Positions 1 through 7,152 of a stretch of 30,202 bases of DNA are shown in pieces. Location: the IMG/VR virus record IMGVR_UViG_3300044608_001282, positions 1 through 30,202 of that record; one strand, 5' to 3'. Source of the DNA: a virus. The notes beneath the pieces were generated by a model, which saw only the letters and a list, made by a program, of their open reading frames with translations, was not told where the DNA came from and ran no database searches. The position numbers and the translations under genes were made by a program. Each line of letters begins with the position of its first letter. Positions within the stretch are counted from its first letter, which is position 1.

Positions 1-560
1 TTGCGCCCTTCGGCCTGCTGCACTCGGTGAAGGTGTGCGATCACGACTTTGTTGGCAGCGCCCTCGCAAATTGCTTCGGCGTGGTCGCGGACAGCGTTTT
101 CATTGACCATGTAGCCGTGCCCAAACAGTGCGTCACCGTAGAGTCTCCAGCCTCGCTGGAAATTGTAGTCCACAACCTGGCACCGCATTGATCGAGCTCG
201 ATCCTGAATCTGCGACATTACGCGAGCTGCCAGCGCGGCCACGATGGCGCGTGGAGACTCCATCAGCGTGTTTAGCCGAGCCTCGTGGTTTCCGAGAAAG
301 TAGACCTGCGGTTCCAGTCGCGAAAGAAACGCGAGCCCGTCGTTTAAGTCAGACTCGGGATTCACCGCATCATCTGCTGTACCCCCAGCCCCTGCACGGA
401 GACAGGCGAGATCGATAGCATCTCCCAAGTGCAGCGTGGTGTGCGGCTTCCAACGCTTTTTGAACGCCAGCACCTTTGCAAGCAACTGCTGGTCCGCGTG
501 GTGCCCATGCGAGCACCCGACGGCAAGAAACCGCTTCCATGCCCGCGTAATATTCGCCAT
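1..560 (-). CDS. Calcineurin-like metallophosphoesterase, second allele, 3' end cut by the contig edge
   Basis: The reading frame from the ATG at 560 is open to the left edge. It encodes nearly the same protein as 29382-30128, with the metal-site motifs HLGDAID, FLGNHEAR and AHLHR conserved. Most base differences from the other copy are silent or conservative and there is no frameshift, so this is a functional allele under purifying selection, not a decaying pseudogene. The C-terminal part lies beyond position 1. It starts 3 bases after the TGA of the 77-residue gene at 564-797, so it would be the next gene of the minus-strand operon. See 29382-30128 for the function. Confidence 0.85.
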   Translation of the reverse strand, partial: MANITRAWKRFLAVGCSHGHHADQQLLAKVLAFKKRWKPHTTLHLGDAIDLACLRAGAGGTADDAVNPESDLNDGLAFLSRLEPQVYFLGNHEARLNTLMESPRAIVAALAARVMSQIQDRARSMRCQVVDYNFQRGWRLYGDALFGHGYMVNENAVRDHAEAICEGAANKVVIAHLHRVQQAEGR

Positions 561-634
561 GCGTCAGACGCGCGCCAAGAATGTGGTGCCCGGTCCCGGC
601 ACGCGCGGAAGCCGTCCCTGCTCGTCGTAAATGC
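1..634. repeat. Left copy of the contig-end repeat
   Basis: This segment aligns without net indel to 29569-30202 (constant offset 29568). Bases 1-77 and 508-634 are identical between copies, and about 63 substitutions lie between 78 and 507, so the middle is roughly 85% identical. The identical right part is exactly 127 bases, a common maximum k-mer of de Bruijn assemblers. The simplest reading is a circular genome in which the assembler entered through one allele and left through another. A true long terminal repeat would not be expected to diverge this much. Confidence 0.9.
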
Positions 635-797
635 CACTGTACGGGTTGATTTTGTCAGACGGCAGCCCGACGCCATCAGTGCCCGCAGGTGGCAAAATGC
701 GCTTAATTTCCGCGAGTACTTGCAGCCCTGCCGGAGGGGTCGCGCCAAGATAGCGCGCTTGCATCGCTGGGATTACGGGAACAGAAAGGACGGTCAT
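564..797 (-). CDS. Small hypothetical protein, 77 aa
   Basis: The start ATG at 797 overlaps the TGA of the preceding small membrane protein (ATGA overlap), and the stop lies 3 bases before the phosphoesterase start, so it is embedded in the late operon. The protein begins MTVLSVPVIPAMQARYLGA and contains no recognisable motif, signal peptide or membrane helix. It is proline-rich and the C-terminal half (INPYSGIYDEQGRLPRVPG) looks like an exposed loop-rich segment. Its position directly after the holin candidates suggests a lysis or virion accessory role, but that is inference only. The same coding sequence begins again at the right end of the contig. Confidence 0.7.
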   Translation of the reverse strand: MTVLSVPVIPAMQARYLGATPPAGLQVLAEIKRILPPAGTDGVGLPSDKINPYSGIYDEQGRLPRVPGPGTTFLARV

Positions 798-976
798 AAA
801 AGAGGCTTCTGCCCGCGTTCGTTGCGGATGACATCGATTACGCCAAAGATGCCCATTACAGCAGTGCCAACTGCGCCGCCAATGCCGGTTGAATAGAGCC
901 CAAGTGCGGCCCCGAGCTTTGCAAGTCCCAGCCAAGTGGACGGCTGCCTAACGTAGGTCTTTAGAGTCTGTTTCAT
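794..976 (-). CDS. Small membrane protein, 60 aa (holin candidate)
   Basis: The protein starts MKQTLKTYVRQPSTWLGLAK. A basic, polar N terminus is followed by one long glycine/alanine-rich hydrophobic stretch (about residues 16-50, possibly two short helices) and a charged tail RNERGQKP. It overlaps the upstream 59-residue membrane protein by 29 bases and the downstream gene by ATGA. Two tiny overlapping membrane proteins at the end of a late operon is a common holin or holin/antiholin arrangement. The endolysin is elsewhere (28354-28956), though in the circular genome the two loci are only about 2 kb apart. Function is inferred from topology and position. Confidence 0.6.
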   Translation of the reverse strand: MKQTLKTYVRQPSTWLGLAKLGAALGLYSTGIGGAVGTAVMGIFGVIDVIRNERGQKPLL

Positions 977-1127
977 GTTCGTTGAGTAGCCTTTCCCAAA
1001 GCGCCTTGCGGTCAGCCTCGCACTCCTTGATTTTGCCGTTGAGATACCAAACGCCCGCCAGCGTCAGAGCCATGGAAAGCCCCTGCGCGGCTGCCTGCTG
1101 GGCGATTAGGTCGAGGAGTTGCGTCAT
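948..1127 (-). CDS. Short membrane protein, 59 aa, BhlA/holin-like topology
   Basis: I translated this by hand because it is very short: ATG at 1127, TAG at 948-950. It begins MTQLLDLIAQQAAAQGLSMA, has one predicted transmembrane segment (about residues 15-30, GLSMALTLAGVWYLN) and then a charged helix rich in K, E and R. One N-terminal helix followed by a charged cytoplasmic helix is the topology of BhlA/UviB-type phage holins. The start overlaps the tail-fibre stop at 1124 (ATGA), and the 3' end overlaps the next membrane protein by 29 bases. Both overlaps support real translation. The holin assignment is inference. Confidence 0.65.
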   Translation of the reverse strand: MTQLLDLIAQQAAAQGLSMALTLAGVWYLNGKIKECEADRKALWERLLNEHETDSKDLR

Positions 1128-2608
1128 GCGAAGTACGGCGTGTTTGGCGTGATCCGCGAGTACACGAAGTCCAAATTTGCCACCACTGCCGTTCCGACTG
1201 CCGCCGTGCGATTTATGTGGGCAAAGAAAATGATGCGCGCAGCAGGAATGTTCGTCGTGTGCGTGGCAACCGTGTTGCCGTCGATTTTGGCAACAACCTG
1301 CGTGCCGGCAGCGTTGATCAAAATTTCCAGTGAACGAAAAGTGTTTGTTGAAAACGAAATGCCCGTTGAAGTGAGAGTTTCGTTTCCGCTTGCGCGCGTC
1401 ACAAAGTCAATGGCTTGACCATTTTGGACGCGAAAATAAATCCCGTTTGCTGATTCTCCCGTGACAGAATCACCCCAACCGCAGCGGAATGCGCCTGTCA
1501 GCGTGCCGTCAAACCATGTGGTCCCGCTTTGACCAACTCGAAAGATTACGCGCGCCGCAGAATTGCCAACCAAAATAGCGTTTGCAGCTTGATTCAGTCG
1601 GCTTTGAGAGTTCGCACTGACATTTGTTCCAGTGGACATTGCCACAATTCCAAAACCAGAATTGACCTGCGAGTTTGTTGCGCCAGTGCTGACGCCAAAA
1701 GCAAGGTTTCCAGTCAACGAGGTCGTCCCCATGAACTGCTCAAAGAACTCAATGTAACCGCCAGGCGTCGGCACATTTGCCAGCGCATCGGTCAGCCCAG
1801 CAATCTTGCTTTGCGCAACAGCCGCGTCAGCCGCCACATCCGCATCCACCAGCAGACTCGCCGGTGATTGCAGCACGCCAGCTACATTTTTCCACAAGCC
1901 AGTGCCTGCCACCAGCCCTAGAGATGTGTGCACATGGCTCGGAGTGTTGTTGCCAAATTCGCCAGTGACACTGTGCCCGTTGCCGGTCGCGTAGGCTTCC
2001 AGCGTCACATAAATGCGGTCAGTCACCAGCATGGCGGTTTTCGGCACCAGCACGGAGATTCCAACGAGCGCAGAGGTCTCGCCAATGGTCACCGCCGCCG
2101 AGGTCGCAAGAAGCGTCGGTGCGTTGCTGCCGTCGTACTTGTAGACTTTTGCGCAAACGCTGTTGCTGTGGTTGTTGTCAGCAACGCCGTACAGCCAGAT
2201 ATTAAAGTCCCACAGGCCAGCAGGGATGTCAGTTGAGCCCGGATCTTGCGGCGTGGACTCGGACACAAAGCCCGCAAACTGCGTCCAGGTTGTCGGCGTC
2301 AGGCTGCCAGTCGTCGCGGTCGTCTGCGTTGCGTCTGCACTGCGCCCGAGTTGCTTGGGAGTGCCGGGCAGGTTGGTAGTCGGTGCGTCGGCGTCGGTGC
2401 CGTTGTTGAGGTAATAGGTCAGCCCATTAGCACCACCGCCGCCACCGCCGGTTGACGCTGCCGGTGCCCATTGCGAGCCGTCCCATGTCAACACCTGCCC
2501 ACTCGTTGGTGCAGTGCTGGAAACCGCAGAGCCCTTGATTTTGTCGACGCTCGTCGAATGCAGCCCGCCGGATACATCGCCGGTCAGAATGGGAGAGTTT
2601 AAAGGCAT
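1124..2608 (-). CDS. Tail fibre / receptor-binding protein, 494 aa
   Basis: This is the largest of four consecutive fibre-type genes and the last before the membrane proteins, a typical place for the receptor-binding subunit. The N-terminal 50 residues contain the module IKGSAVSSTAPTSGQ...WDGSQWAP, also seen in 4486-4773 and, diverged, in 2612-3532. A glycine-only linker follows, then a beta-rich domain (about 75-220). A short helical segment (DADVAADAAVAQSKIAGLTD, about 255-275) and a C-terminal beta-sandwich-like domain rich in S, T, G and N (290-494) complete it. Lectin-like or trimeric fibre folding is likely but not proven. The target receptor is unknown. It starts 3 bases after the preceding stop. 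Confidence 0.8.
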   Translation of the reverse strand: MPLNSPILTGDVSGGLHSTSVDKIKGSAVSSTAPTSGQVLTWDGSQWAPAASTGGGGGGANGLTYYLNNGTDADAPTTNLPGTPKQLGRSADATQTTATTGSLTPTTWTQFAGFVSESTPQDPGSTDIPAGLWDFNIWLYGVADNNHSNSVCAKVYKYDGSNAPTLLATSAAVTIGETSALVGISVLVPKTAMLVTDRIYVTLEAYATGNGHSVTGEFGNNTPSHVHTSLGLVAGTGLWKNVAGVLQSPASLLVDADVAADAAVAQSKIAGLTDALANVPTPGGYIEFFEQFMGTTSLTGNLAFGVSTGATNSQVNSGFGIVAMSTGTNVSANSQSRLNQAANAILVGNSAARVIFRVGQSGTTWFDGTLTGAFRCGWGDSVTGESANGIYFRVQNGQAIDFVTRASGNETLTSTGISFSTNTFRSLEILINAAGTQVVAKIDGNTVATHTTNIPAARIIFFAHINRTAAVGTAVVANLDFVYSRITPNTPYFA

Positions 2609-2611
2609 AAA

Positions 2612-3532
2612 TTATTGTACGAGAGGAATAAAGTAATTGGTCCCGTTGATAGAAATAGCAAGGTGCGCAACTACTGTTCCGGGATTGGATGGTGTCCCAT
2701 TTGTTAAATTTGGAGCGCTTATTGCTAGTCCACCATTCGTCGTTGCTTGATAACCAATTGCAATTCCTCCGTTGTCGGAAATTGTACTAGGTCCAATTGC
2801 GATTGAATTAGACCCATTTGAATCAGCTTTTGCACTTTGACCGATAGCAATGGAGTAAGCAGCAAATGTGGTTGCGGAATTGCCGATGGCAATGCTTTCA
2901 AATTTGTTTTGAGCGTACGGATCAGCTAGCGCATTGTAGCCAATTGCAATTCCTGAATTGTTTGCAACTGTTTCGTCGCCAAACCTTAAACCTGTGCCTG
3001 CACCATAAGTGGTGCTTGCAGTTCCTAGTTGAGTTGGGATCTTTGGTTGCCACTCATTGGCTGCACTGTCAAAAATCAGTAAATTTGCATTACTTGGCGC
3101 AGTTGTTGAAATTGCAACGCCCTGTAGCGAAGTCGCATCCCCACTGCCACCGCCGCCAGAACCGGCAACCAGTGCGCGGATGCTGATCAGTTCGCCAGCT
3201 ACCGGAGCCTCGACAAATGTGATCGTGCCTCCTGCGGTCGAGGTGATGGCGTACTTGGAGGGAGGCTGGTCAATGCCGCCCACGCTGACGATGTACCCAC
3301 CGTCCTCGGTGCCGTTGTAACCGGCAAAGGTGAACGCCGTAGTGGTGCCGTCTCCAGTGTGCTCGGTCGCCGTAGTGCCTGCGGCCACGGGACCGTTCAG
3401 CAACATCACGGCGGAGTCACCGCCCAGATATAGTTCACCGTTTAAGGTGTTAACGGCAAGCTCTCCAACTTCAAGCGTCGTCGGATATCCCGACGCTCCG
3501 CTTCTCTTTTTCGGAATGATCGGGAATGCCAT
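2612..3532 (-). CDS. Tail fibre protein with YadA-like head repeats, 306 aa
   Basis: The N terminus MAFPIIPKKRSG...GELAVNTLNGELYLGG is homologous to the start of the neighbouring gene at 3535-4476, so the two share a virion-attachment domain. Residues about 140-165 hold a diverged copy of the STAPxxxxLLxxD...W.P module. Residues about 195-275 carry at least four SIAIG/GIAIG repeats spaced about 14-20 residues, the signature of left-handed beta-roll heads of trimeric autotransporter adhesins (YadA family), which also occur in phage fibres. The protein probably forms a trimeric fibre shaft or head. Its DNA looks locally A/T-richer than the neighbours over the repeat part, consistent with modular acquisition. 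Confidence 0.8.
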   Translation of the reverse strand: MAFPIIPKKRSGASGYPTTLEVGELAVNTLNGELYLGGDSAVMLLNGPVAAGTTATEHTGDGTTTAFTFAGYNGTEDGGYIVSVGGIDQPPSKYAITSTAGGTITFVEAPVAGELISIRALVAGSGGGGSGDATSLQGVAISTTAPSNANLLIFDSAANEWQPKIPTQLGTASTTYGAGTGLRFGDETVANNSGIAIGYNALADPYAQNKFESIAIGNSATTFAAYSIAIGQSAKADSNGSNSIAIGPSTISDNGGIAIGYQATTNGGLAISAPNLTNGTPSNPGTVVAHLAISINGTNYFIPLVQ

Positions 3533-3534
3533 GT

Positions 3535-4476
3535 TTAGTAGGTGCCAGCGGATGCGACTGTTGCGGTGCCGTCAACGGCAATTTCAATGCTTGCAGAGGA
3601 CTTGATCCCGCCCACCACTGTCGAGGTGCCCGGGATGATTTTGGCAGCGCCTGCTCCCGAGACAAACAGCGAATTGCTGGCAATCGGGTCCACGCTAAGC
3701 ACCCCGAGTTGCGAGGTGCTTGCAATTTGAAGCTGCGCCGTCGAGAGGAACCCACTCGCAGTCAACTCCGGTACTCCGCCGGCAGTCGCAAGCTGCGTCA
3801 ACTGAGCGGTGCTCACTGCGCCGATGTTCGCAGGCGTCAGCGTGATGTTTCCGTTTACCGGCGTCTGATTGTTGACGCTCACCACTTCGGACTTGCTGCC
3901 GTCAACGAAGTCCCAAGTTGTGCCGTTGAACACAATCCAGTCCCCGGCCTCCACGCGGGTCTGCCCGTCGATGGCAGGCGAGAGCGTTGCGCTGTTGCTG
4001 GCGACATAGTAGTCGCCTTTTGCAGCCGTGCCGGAACCGACAACGCCTCCGTTAGCAATCACCGGCGAGGTGTTGACCGTCCATGCACCTTTGTAGTTAA
4101 CGCCGCCGATGATCGAAGCAGGAAGCTGCGCAGTGCTGATTTTGCCATCGCCACCGAGCTGCGGGATCAAGCCAGCGATCGCGGAGGTCGTCAGCGCGCC
4201 AATTTGCGCGGTTGTCAGGTTCGCGATTTGGTAACTGGAAATAAGTCCGGCACTGGTCAACTGCGGAACCTTTCCAGCCTCGGCAAGCTGAGAGAGGTCA
4301 TTGGTAGTCAGCGCGTTTTGCGTGCCGCCAATTTCTACCACGCCAGAGTTGCCCTTCATGTAGAGCTTGCCACTTTGCGTGTTGACGGCCAACTCTGCCA
4401 ACTGCAAAGCGCCAGCGAGAGGCGCATCAGGCGAAGTGGTTACTGCGTTACGAATCGGAATGATTGGAAATGCCAT
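3535..4476 (-). CDS. Tail fibre protein, 313 aa, paralogous N terminus to the next gene
   Basis: It begins MAFPIIPIRNAVTTSPDAPL and continues QLAELAVNTQSGKLYMKG, aligning with the first 40 or so residues of 2612-3532. The middle shows repeated short helical segments of the form STAQL/TTAQIGALTTSAIAG separated by beta-rich stretches, typical of trimeric phage fibres with alternating coil and beta-prism parts. Residues about 130-200 (KGAWTVNTSPV...GDYYVASNSATLS...AGDWIVFNGTTWDFVDG) match the widespread fibre module that ends in a W-D/W-V-F-NGT-W motif. It is transcribed just before its paralogue with a 2-base gap. Likely side or central fibre; receptor unknown. Confidence 0.8.
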   Translation of the reverse strand: MAFPIIPIRNAVTTSPDAPLAGALQLAELAVNTQSGKLYMKGNSGVVEIGGTQNALTTNDLSQLAEAGKVPQLTSAGLISSYQIANLTTAQIGALTTSAIAGLIPQLGGDGKISTAQLPASIIGGVNYKGAWTVNTSPVIANGGVVGSGTAAKGDYYVASNSATLSPAIDGQTRVEAGDWIVFNGTTWDFVDGSKSEVVSVNNQTPVNGNITLTPANIGAVSTAQLTQLATAGGVPELTASGFLSTAQLQIASTSQLGVLSVDPIASNSLFVSGAGAAKIIPGTSTVVGGIKSSASIEIAVDGTATVASAGTY

Positions 4477-4485
4477 GGTCGTGAA

Positions 4486-4773
4486 TTAATAAGTGCCTGC
4501 TGTAAAATCTACTGGCACCCACGAGGTGCCGTTGTATTGGTAAATTTGGTTGGCGGTCGGTGCGGTTGCCGAAACGGTCTTGCCGCGAATGCCGGTAACT
4601 GTTGCAACGGTTCCACCGCCGCTTGTTGTCAACGAGAGATCGCCGGTGACGCTGGTCAACGATCCGGGCGGACCTTGTGGACCTTCCGGTCCCTGCGGGC
4701 CTTGCAGCCCGGGGACGCCTGTAAGAAGAGTGACCACTAGAGGGCCACAGAGTGTGTTGCAGCTCATGGTCAA
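4486..4773 (-). CDS. Short collagen-like tail protein, 95 aa
   Basis: Residues about 19-37 form six consecutive G-x-y triplets (GVP GLQ GPQ GPE GPQ GPP), a collagen-type triple helix that trimerises phage fibres. After a beta-rich link comes the module IRGKTVSATAPTANQ...YNGTSWVP shared with the 494-residue fibre. The protein is thus a small trimeric connector or fibre tip built from parts also used by its neighbours. The start overlaps the preceding stop by ATGA. The N terminus (SCNTLCGPLVVTLLTGVPG) is moderately hydrophobic but short and is probably not a secretion signal in this context. Confidence 0.75.
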   Translation of the reverse strand: MTMSCNTLCGPLVVTLLTGVPGLQGPQGPEGPQGPPGSLTSVTGDLSLTTSGGGTVATVTGIRGKTVSATAPTANQIYQYNGTSWVPVDFTAGTY

Positions 4774-5090
4774 GAGATTGTTACGCGGGCCTCGATTAAC
4801 CGGATGTCCCAGCCGTCAGGACGCTGGACATTTACGGTCAACTGAGCGCCGAATTGGGCGGAGAAAAGTGCGGTTTGCGTATTGGTCAACCGTAAGGAAA
4901 CTACATCCGGCACCGGGCGCACGATACTTGGGGTCGTCAACAATGCCCCAGCAGCGGTCTTGAGCGTCACGCCGACAAACCAGTCGGTGAGGTCGGTGTA
5001 CGCCGAGCACGGGCCGTCCTGCTGCAACTGGAAGCTGAAATCCCAGTCCGTGCCTCTCTGAATTGTGGATGAAGTCTGGACGGCGACCAT
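4770..5090 (-). CDS. Distal tail/baseplate-type protein, 106 aa
   Basis: A compact protein starting MVAVQTSSTIQRGTDWDFSF. The pattern of an N-terminal strand with GxDW, followed by DLTDWFVGVTLKTAAG and a C-terminal RLIEARVTI strand, resembles the small immunoglobulin-like or BppU-N-like domains that many siphoviruses place just before fibre genes. I do not recognise it by family with certainty. It overlaps its upstream neighbour by one base (TAATG) and the collagen-like gene by ATGA, so these are translationally coupled. A role in attaching fibres to the tail tip is inferred from position. Confidence 0.65.
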   Translation of the reverse strand: MVAVQTSSTIQRGTDWDFSFQLQQDGPCSAYTDLTDWFVGVTLKTAAGALLTTPSIVRPVPDVVSLRLTNTQTALFSAQFGAQLTVNVQRPDGWDIRLIEARVTIS

Positions 5091-5323
5091 TACATCCTAG
5101 GGGTGCGGGACAAGTAGTTCTCAGCCGAGTCGCAGCACCCGCTTACCTGCTCGGCTCCATCCGGCCACGCACGAGCGGCGATCTCGTCGTCCCGGCTTGG
5201 TAGTTTACCAACCGGGCAGGCTGGGCGGTCTTGCAGGATGGTCCACCGCCCAGGACACCCGCCGTACTGGTCGCAATTTAAACACACTGCTGCGCGTTTG
5301 TCAGCCAGCCATTGAGGAATCAT
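5090..5323 (-). CDS. Cysteine-rich small protein, 77 aa
   Basis: Six cysteines are visible: CLNCDQYGGCPG in residues about 14-25, CPVG near 36-39 and CC near 63-64. A CxxC-x(5)-C cluster plus a later C suggests a small metal-binding knuckle, zinc or Fe-S. The rest is charged and has no hydrophobic core typical of a membrane protein. It sits between two distal tail proteins and overlaps both (ATGA upstream, one base downstream). Similar short Cys-rich proteins occur next to tail-tip genes, where metal binding can stabilise a tip, but this assignment is inference. No closer relation is recognised. Confidence 0.65.
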   Translation of the reverse strand: MIPQWLADKRAAVCLNCDQYGGCPGRWTILQDRPACPVGKLPSRDDEIAARAWPDGAEQVSGCCDSAENYLSRTPRM

Positions 5324-5907
5324 GCGGTTGTGAATGTGTAGTTCAGCGTGCCGGTGCCCACGGGAGTCGTCAGCTCAAAGTCATCTGGCCTGTAATAGGT
5401 GATCACCTCGCCGGGACCAATTCGTTGGAACCACCCAATTGCTAACACCTCTGCCATGTCGTTAATGATGCGCACAAAGCCCTTGGTGACGCCGGTCGAT
5501 ACCGTCCAAACTCCAAAACCGCACTCATAAAACGGATCGCTGCTGTTCTCCGGCTTGAACATGCCGGAAGGAAAGATGGCAAACTGGTCCAACGCTGAAT
5601 CAAAAACCGCAGCGGTGGCAATTGGTGTGCCTTCCAAATTCACCGTCAGCGGGTAGCCGTTGTTGGTTTGGATAAAAGTTGTCAGAAAAAAGCGTTCGTA
5701 CCCTTCCAGCCCGTTACGACGGGCAAAAAAGCCGTCGTAGCCTTGCCCGCATCGCATCCCCCTGCGCGTGTACGGAGGTCCAACATCTGGGTAGGTCTGG
5801 GTTCCGCTGATTGTCACCTGTAAGCCAAACTCATCGAGGTAAGAGATCTCCGCCGAGATGCTCATCCCGGTTAAACTGAAACTGTGCCGCCACTCGTAAC
5901 AGTTCAC
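5320..5907 (-). CDS. Distal tail protein, 195 aa (GTG start)
   Basis: I chose the GTG at 5907 because GTGA there overlaps the TGA of the preceding gene exactly as most neighbours do. The ATG at 5961 would overlap by 58 bases. The protein then begins MNCYEWRHSFSLTGMSISAE. It is beta-rich, with a glycine/aromatic-rich middle (GYDGFFARRNGLEGYERFF) and a C terminus ending GTLNYTFTTA. No family is recognised. The position between two other unknown tail proteins and the fibre block suggests a baseplate or tail-tip component. Four cysteines (positions about 3, 56, 131) do not form an obvious metal motif. Confidence 0.65.
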   Translation of the reverse strand: MNCYEWRHSFSLTGMSISAEISYLDEFGLQVTISGTQTYPDVGPPYTRRGMRCGQGYDGFFARRNGLEGYERFFLTTFIQTNNGYPLTVNLEGTPIATAAVFDSALDQFAIFPSGMFKPENSSDPFYECGFGVWTVSTGVTKGFVRIINDMAEVLAIGWFQRIGPGEVITYYRPDDFELTTPVGTGTLNYTFTTA

Positions 5908-6473
5908 GGTGCAGGAGTGGACCAGTCCAACAAGCACGGGTTCGGCACCGGCTGCGTGCACACATTGTCAATCTGTGTGATGGCAGGCGGACTGCCTGCC
6001 ACCGTCACGGTCGCCAGCAAGATGTACTGCATCGTGCTGGTATTTGCCAGCAGGTCATTGCTTTGCAAGATGGTGATTGCGTCAGCGTCAGGACCGATTA
6101 CGAGGTTGACGGTGTCCCAGTAAATCGCAGCGTAAATGTACGAGCTGCCGGAAAGCTCAAGAATGAATGGCGGGTTGCCAATGCCCATTCCTTCCGGCCA
6201 GCGGTTTGCAATCTGGTTCTGTGCGACTTCGACTTTTAACACCTCGCCTTCGCTGGCATCAGTGACCTCAAAATACTGGCACCCGGCGCCTTGAGACGCT
6301 GCGCCGCCAGCGCCCGTGCTTTGGGAAGTAATGGTAATTGTCGTGCCTCCGATAGAGCGCGAAAATGTGCCACCAACTACGCTCGTGAGTTGCGCCGCTT
6401 TGACCATGTCGATCAAAGCGTTGAACGAGCTTGGCGGAATCGGTTGCCCGCGTTGTGCGTAGGGAGGGATCAT
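5904..6473 (-). CDS. Distal tail protein of unknown family, 189 aa
   Basis: It begins MIPPYAQRGQPIPPSSFNAL, a proline-rich arm followed by a short helix (IDMVKAAQL) and a region of Gly, Ser and Thr strands (about 35-65). The C-terminal part has a pattern of alternating hydrophobic strands (SSYIYAAIYWD, MQYILLATVTVAG). The N-terminal arm plus helix is like phage structural proteins that dock onto a neighbouring subunit. No enzyme motif is visible. The stop TGA overlaps the GTG of the next gene, and the start directly abuts the previous stop (6474), so the three tail genes 5320-7151 form one tight unit. Confidence 0.65.
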   Translation of the reverse strand: MIPPYAQRGQPIPPSSFNALIDMVKAAQLTSVVGGTFSRSIGGTTITITSQSTGAGGAASQGAGCQYFEVTDASEGEVLKVEVAQNQIANRWPEGMGIGNPPFILELSGSSYIYAAIYWDTVNLVIGPDADAITILQSNDLLANTSTMQYILLATVTVAGSPPAITQIDNVCTQPVPNPCLLDWSTPAP

Positions 6474-7151
6474 TTAGTAAAGAATCGCGTTCCAAGCCGT
6501 TCCTGCCGGACTGCTTTGGTATTCGTAGGTGGTGCGGAAAAACGAGCCTTCCTGTTGCGAGCGCACACCAGACAGAATAAAATTACAGCCTTCTGCGACT
6601 TGGAAACCTGCTGGCCAATCCCCCCAAGCGTCAATTTTGCCTAGGTTCGTCATGTTAGGCGCACCTTCTTCAAGGACGGTTACGCGAGCTGTGACGCGGC
6701 CCACATAATACGATTCCATTCCGGCTTTGATAAAGCCATAAAACACTTGAAAGCTGGCATCATCTTCCGTTGCAGGTTGCCAGAGGTTTGTCGGATTCTC
6801 CGTTGTTGCTCCTGTGCCTTTACCTGCCAAATAAGGGTCCGTTGGATTGCGTTTGTAAACCGTCCAGAGCTTTTTGATGTTCTCTGGGATTTCAAAATCT
6901 CCTCCAGCGTTAAAATTAGGGTTTGTTTCCAGCGGCTCGGTTCCGATCGAGCCGTCAAACGCAAACTGTGGCTCGCCTTGGGACAGCAAAAATTCCTCAA
7001 CGAGCGTATAAACCGCGTCTGTGTGATCTTCACGGTAACTGCGCGCATCTGGGTTTTTATCAATCGGCCCATCAAGACTCTGCCTCGTGATCGTCTGCAT
7101 CACGCAGCGATCCACACCCATCGATTCTTCAACTTTTACTTCTGTGGCCAT
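6474..7151 (-). CDS. Tail protein after the tape measure, 225 aa
   Basis: The start is MATEVKVEESMGVDRCVMQT. It is rich in N, D, G and aromatic residues, with a C-terminal strand pattern (EGSFFRTTYEYQSSPAGTAW). It follows the tape measure gene by one base, the place normally used for the distal tail protein or first baseplate subunit in siphoviruses. I see no signature of a known Dit or Tal family, so I call it by position only. Length is close to short Dit proteins. The upstream context TTTAAT-ATG has no Shine-Dalgarno sequence. Confidence 0.65.
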   Translation of the reverse strand: MATEVKVEESMGVDRCVMQTITRQSLDGPIDKNPDARSYREDHTDAVYTLVEEFLLSQGEPQFAFDGSIGTEPLETNPNFNAGGDFEIPENIKKLWTVYKRNPTDPYLAGKGTGATTENPTNLWQPATEDDASFQVFYGFIKAGMESYYVGRVTARVTVLEEGAPNMTNLGKIDAWGDWPAGFQVAEGCNFILSGVRSQQEGSFFRTTYEYQSSPAGTAWNAILY

Positions 7152-7152
7152 A

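Noticed and set aside
128-748. Overlapping frames on either strand (e.g. 429-896 plus, 362-748 minus).
   Set aside because: These are shadows of the phosphoesterase and the 77-residue gene; the allele comparison shows third-position changes in the minus frame at 1-560, supporting that frame only.
3526-4740. Long 404-codon plus-strand frame.
   Set aside because: It is antisense to the tail-fibre gene 3535-4476 and the collagen-like gene, has an Arg/Cys-rich unnatural composition and no homologous pattern.
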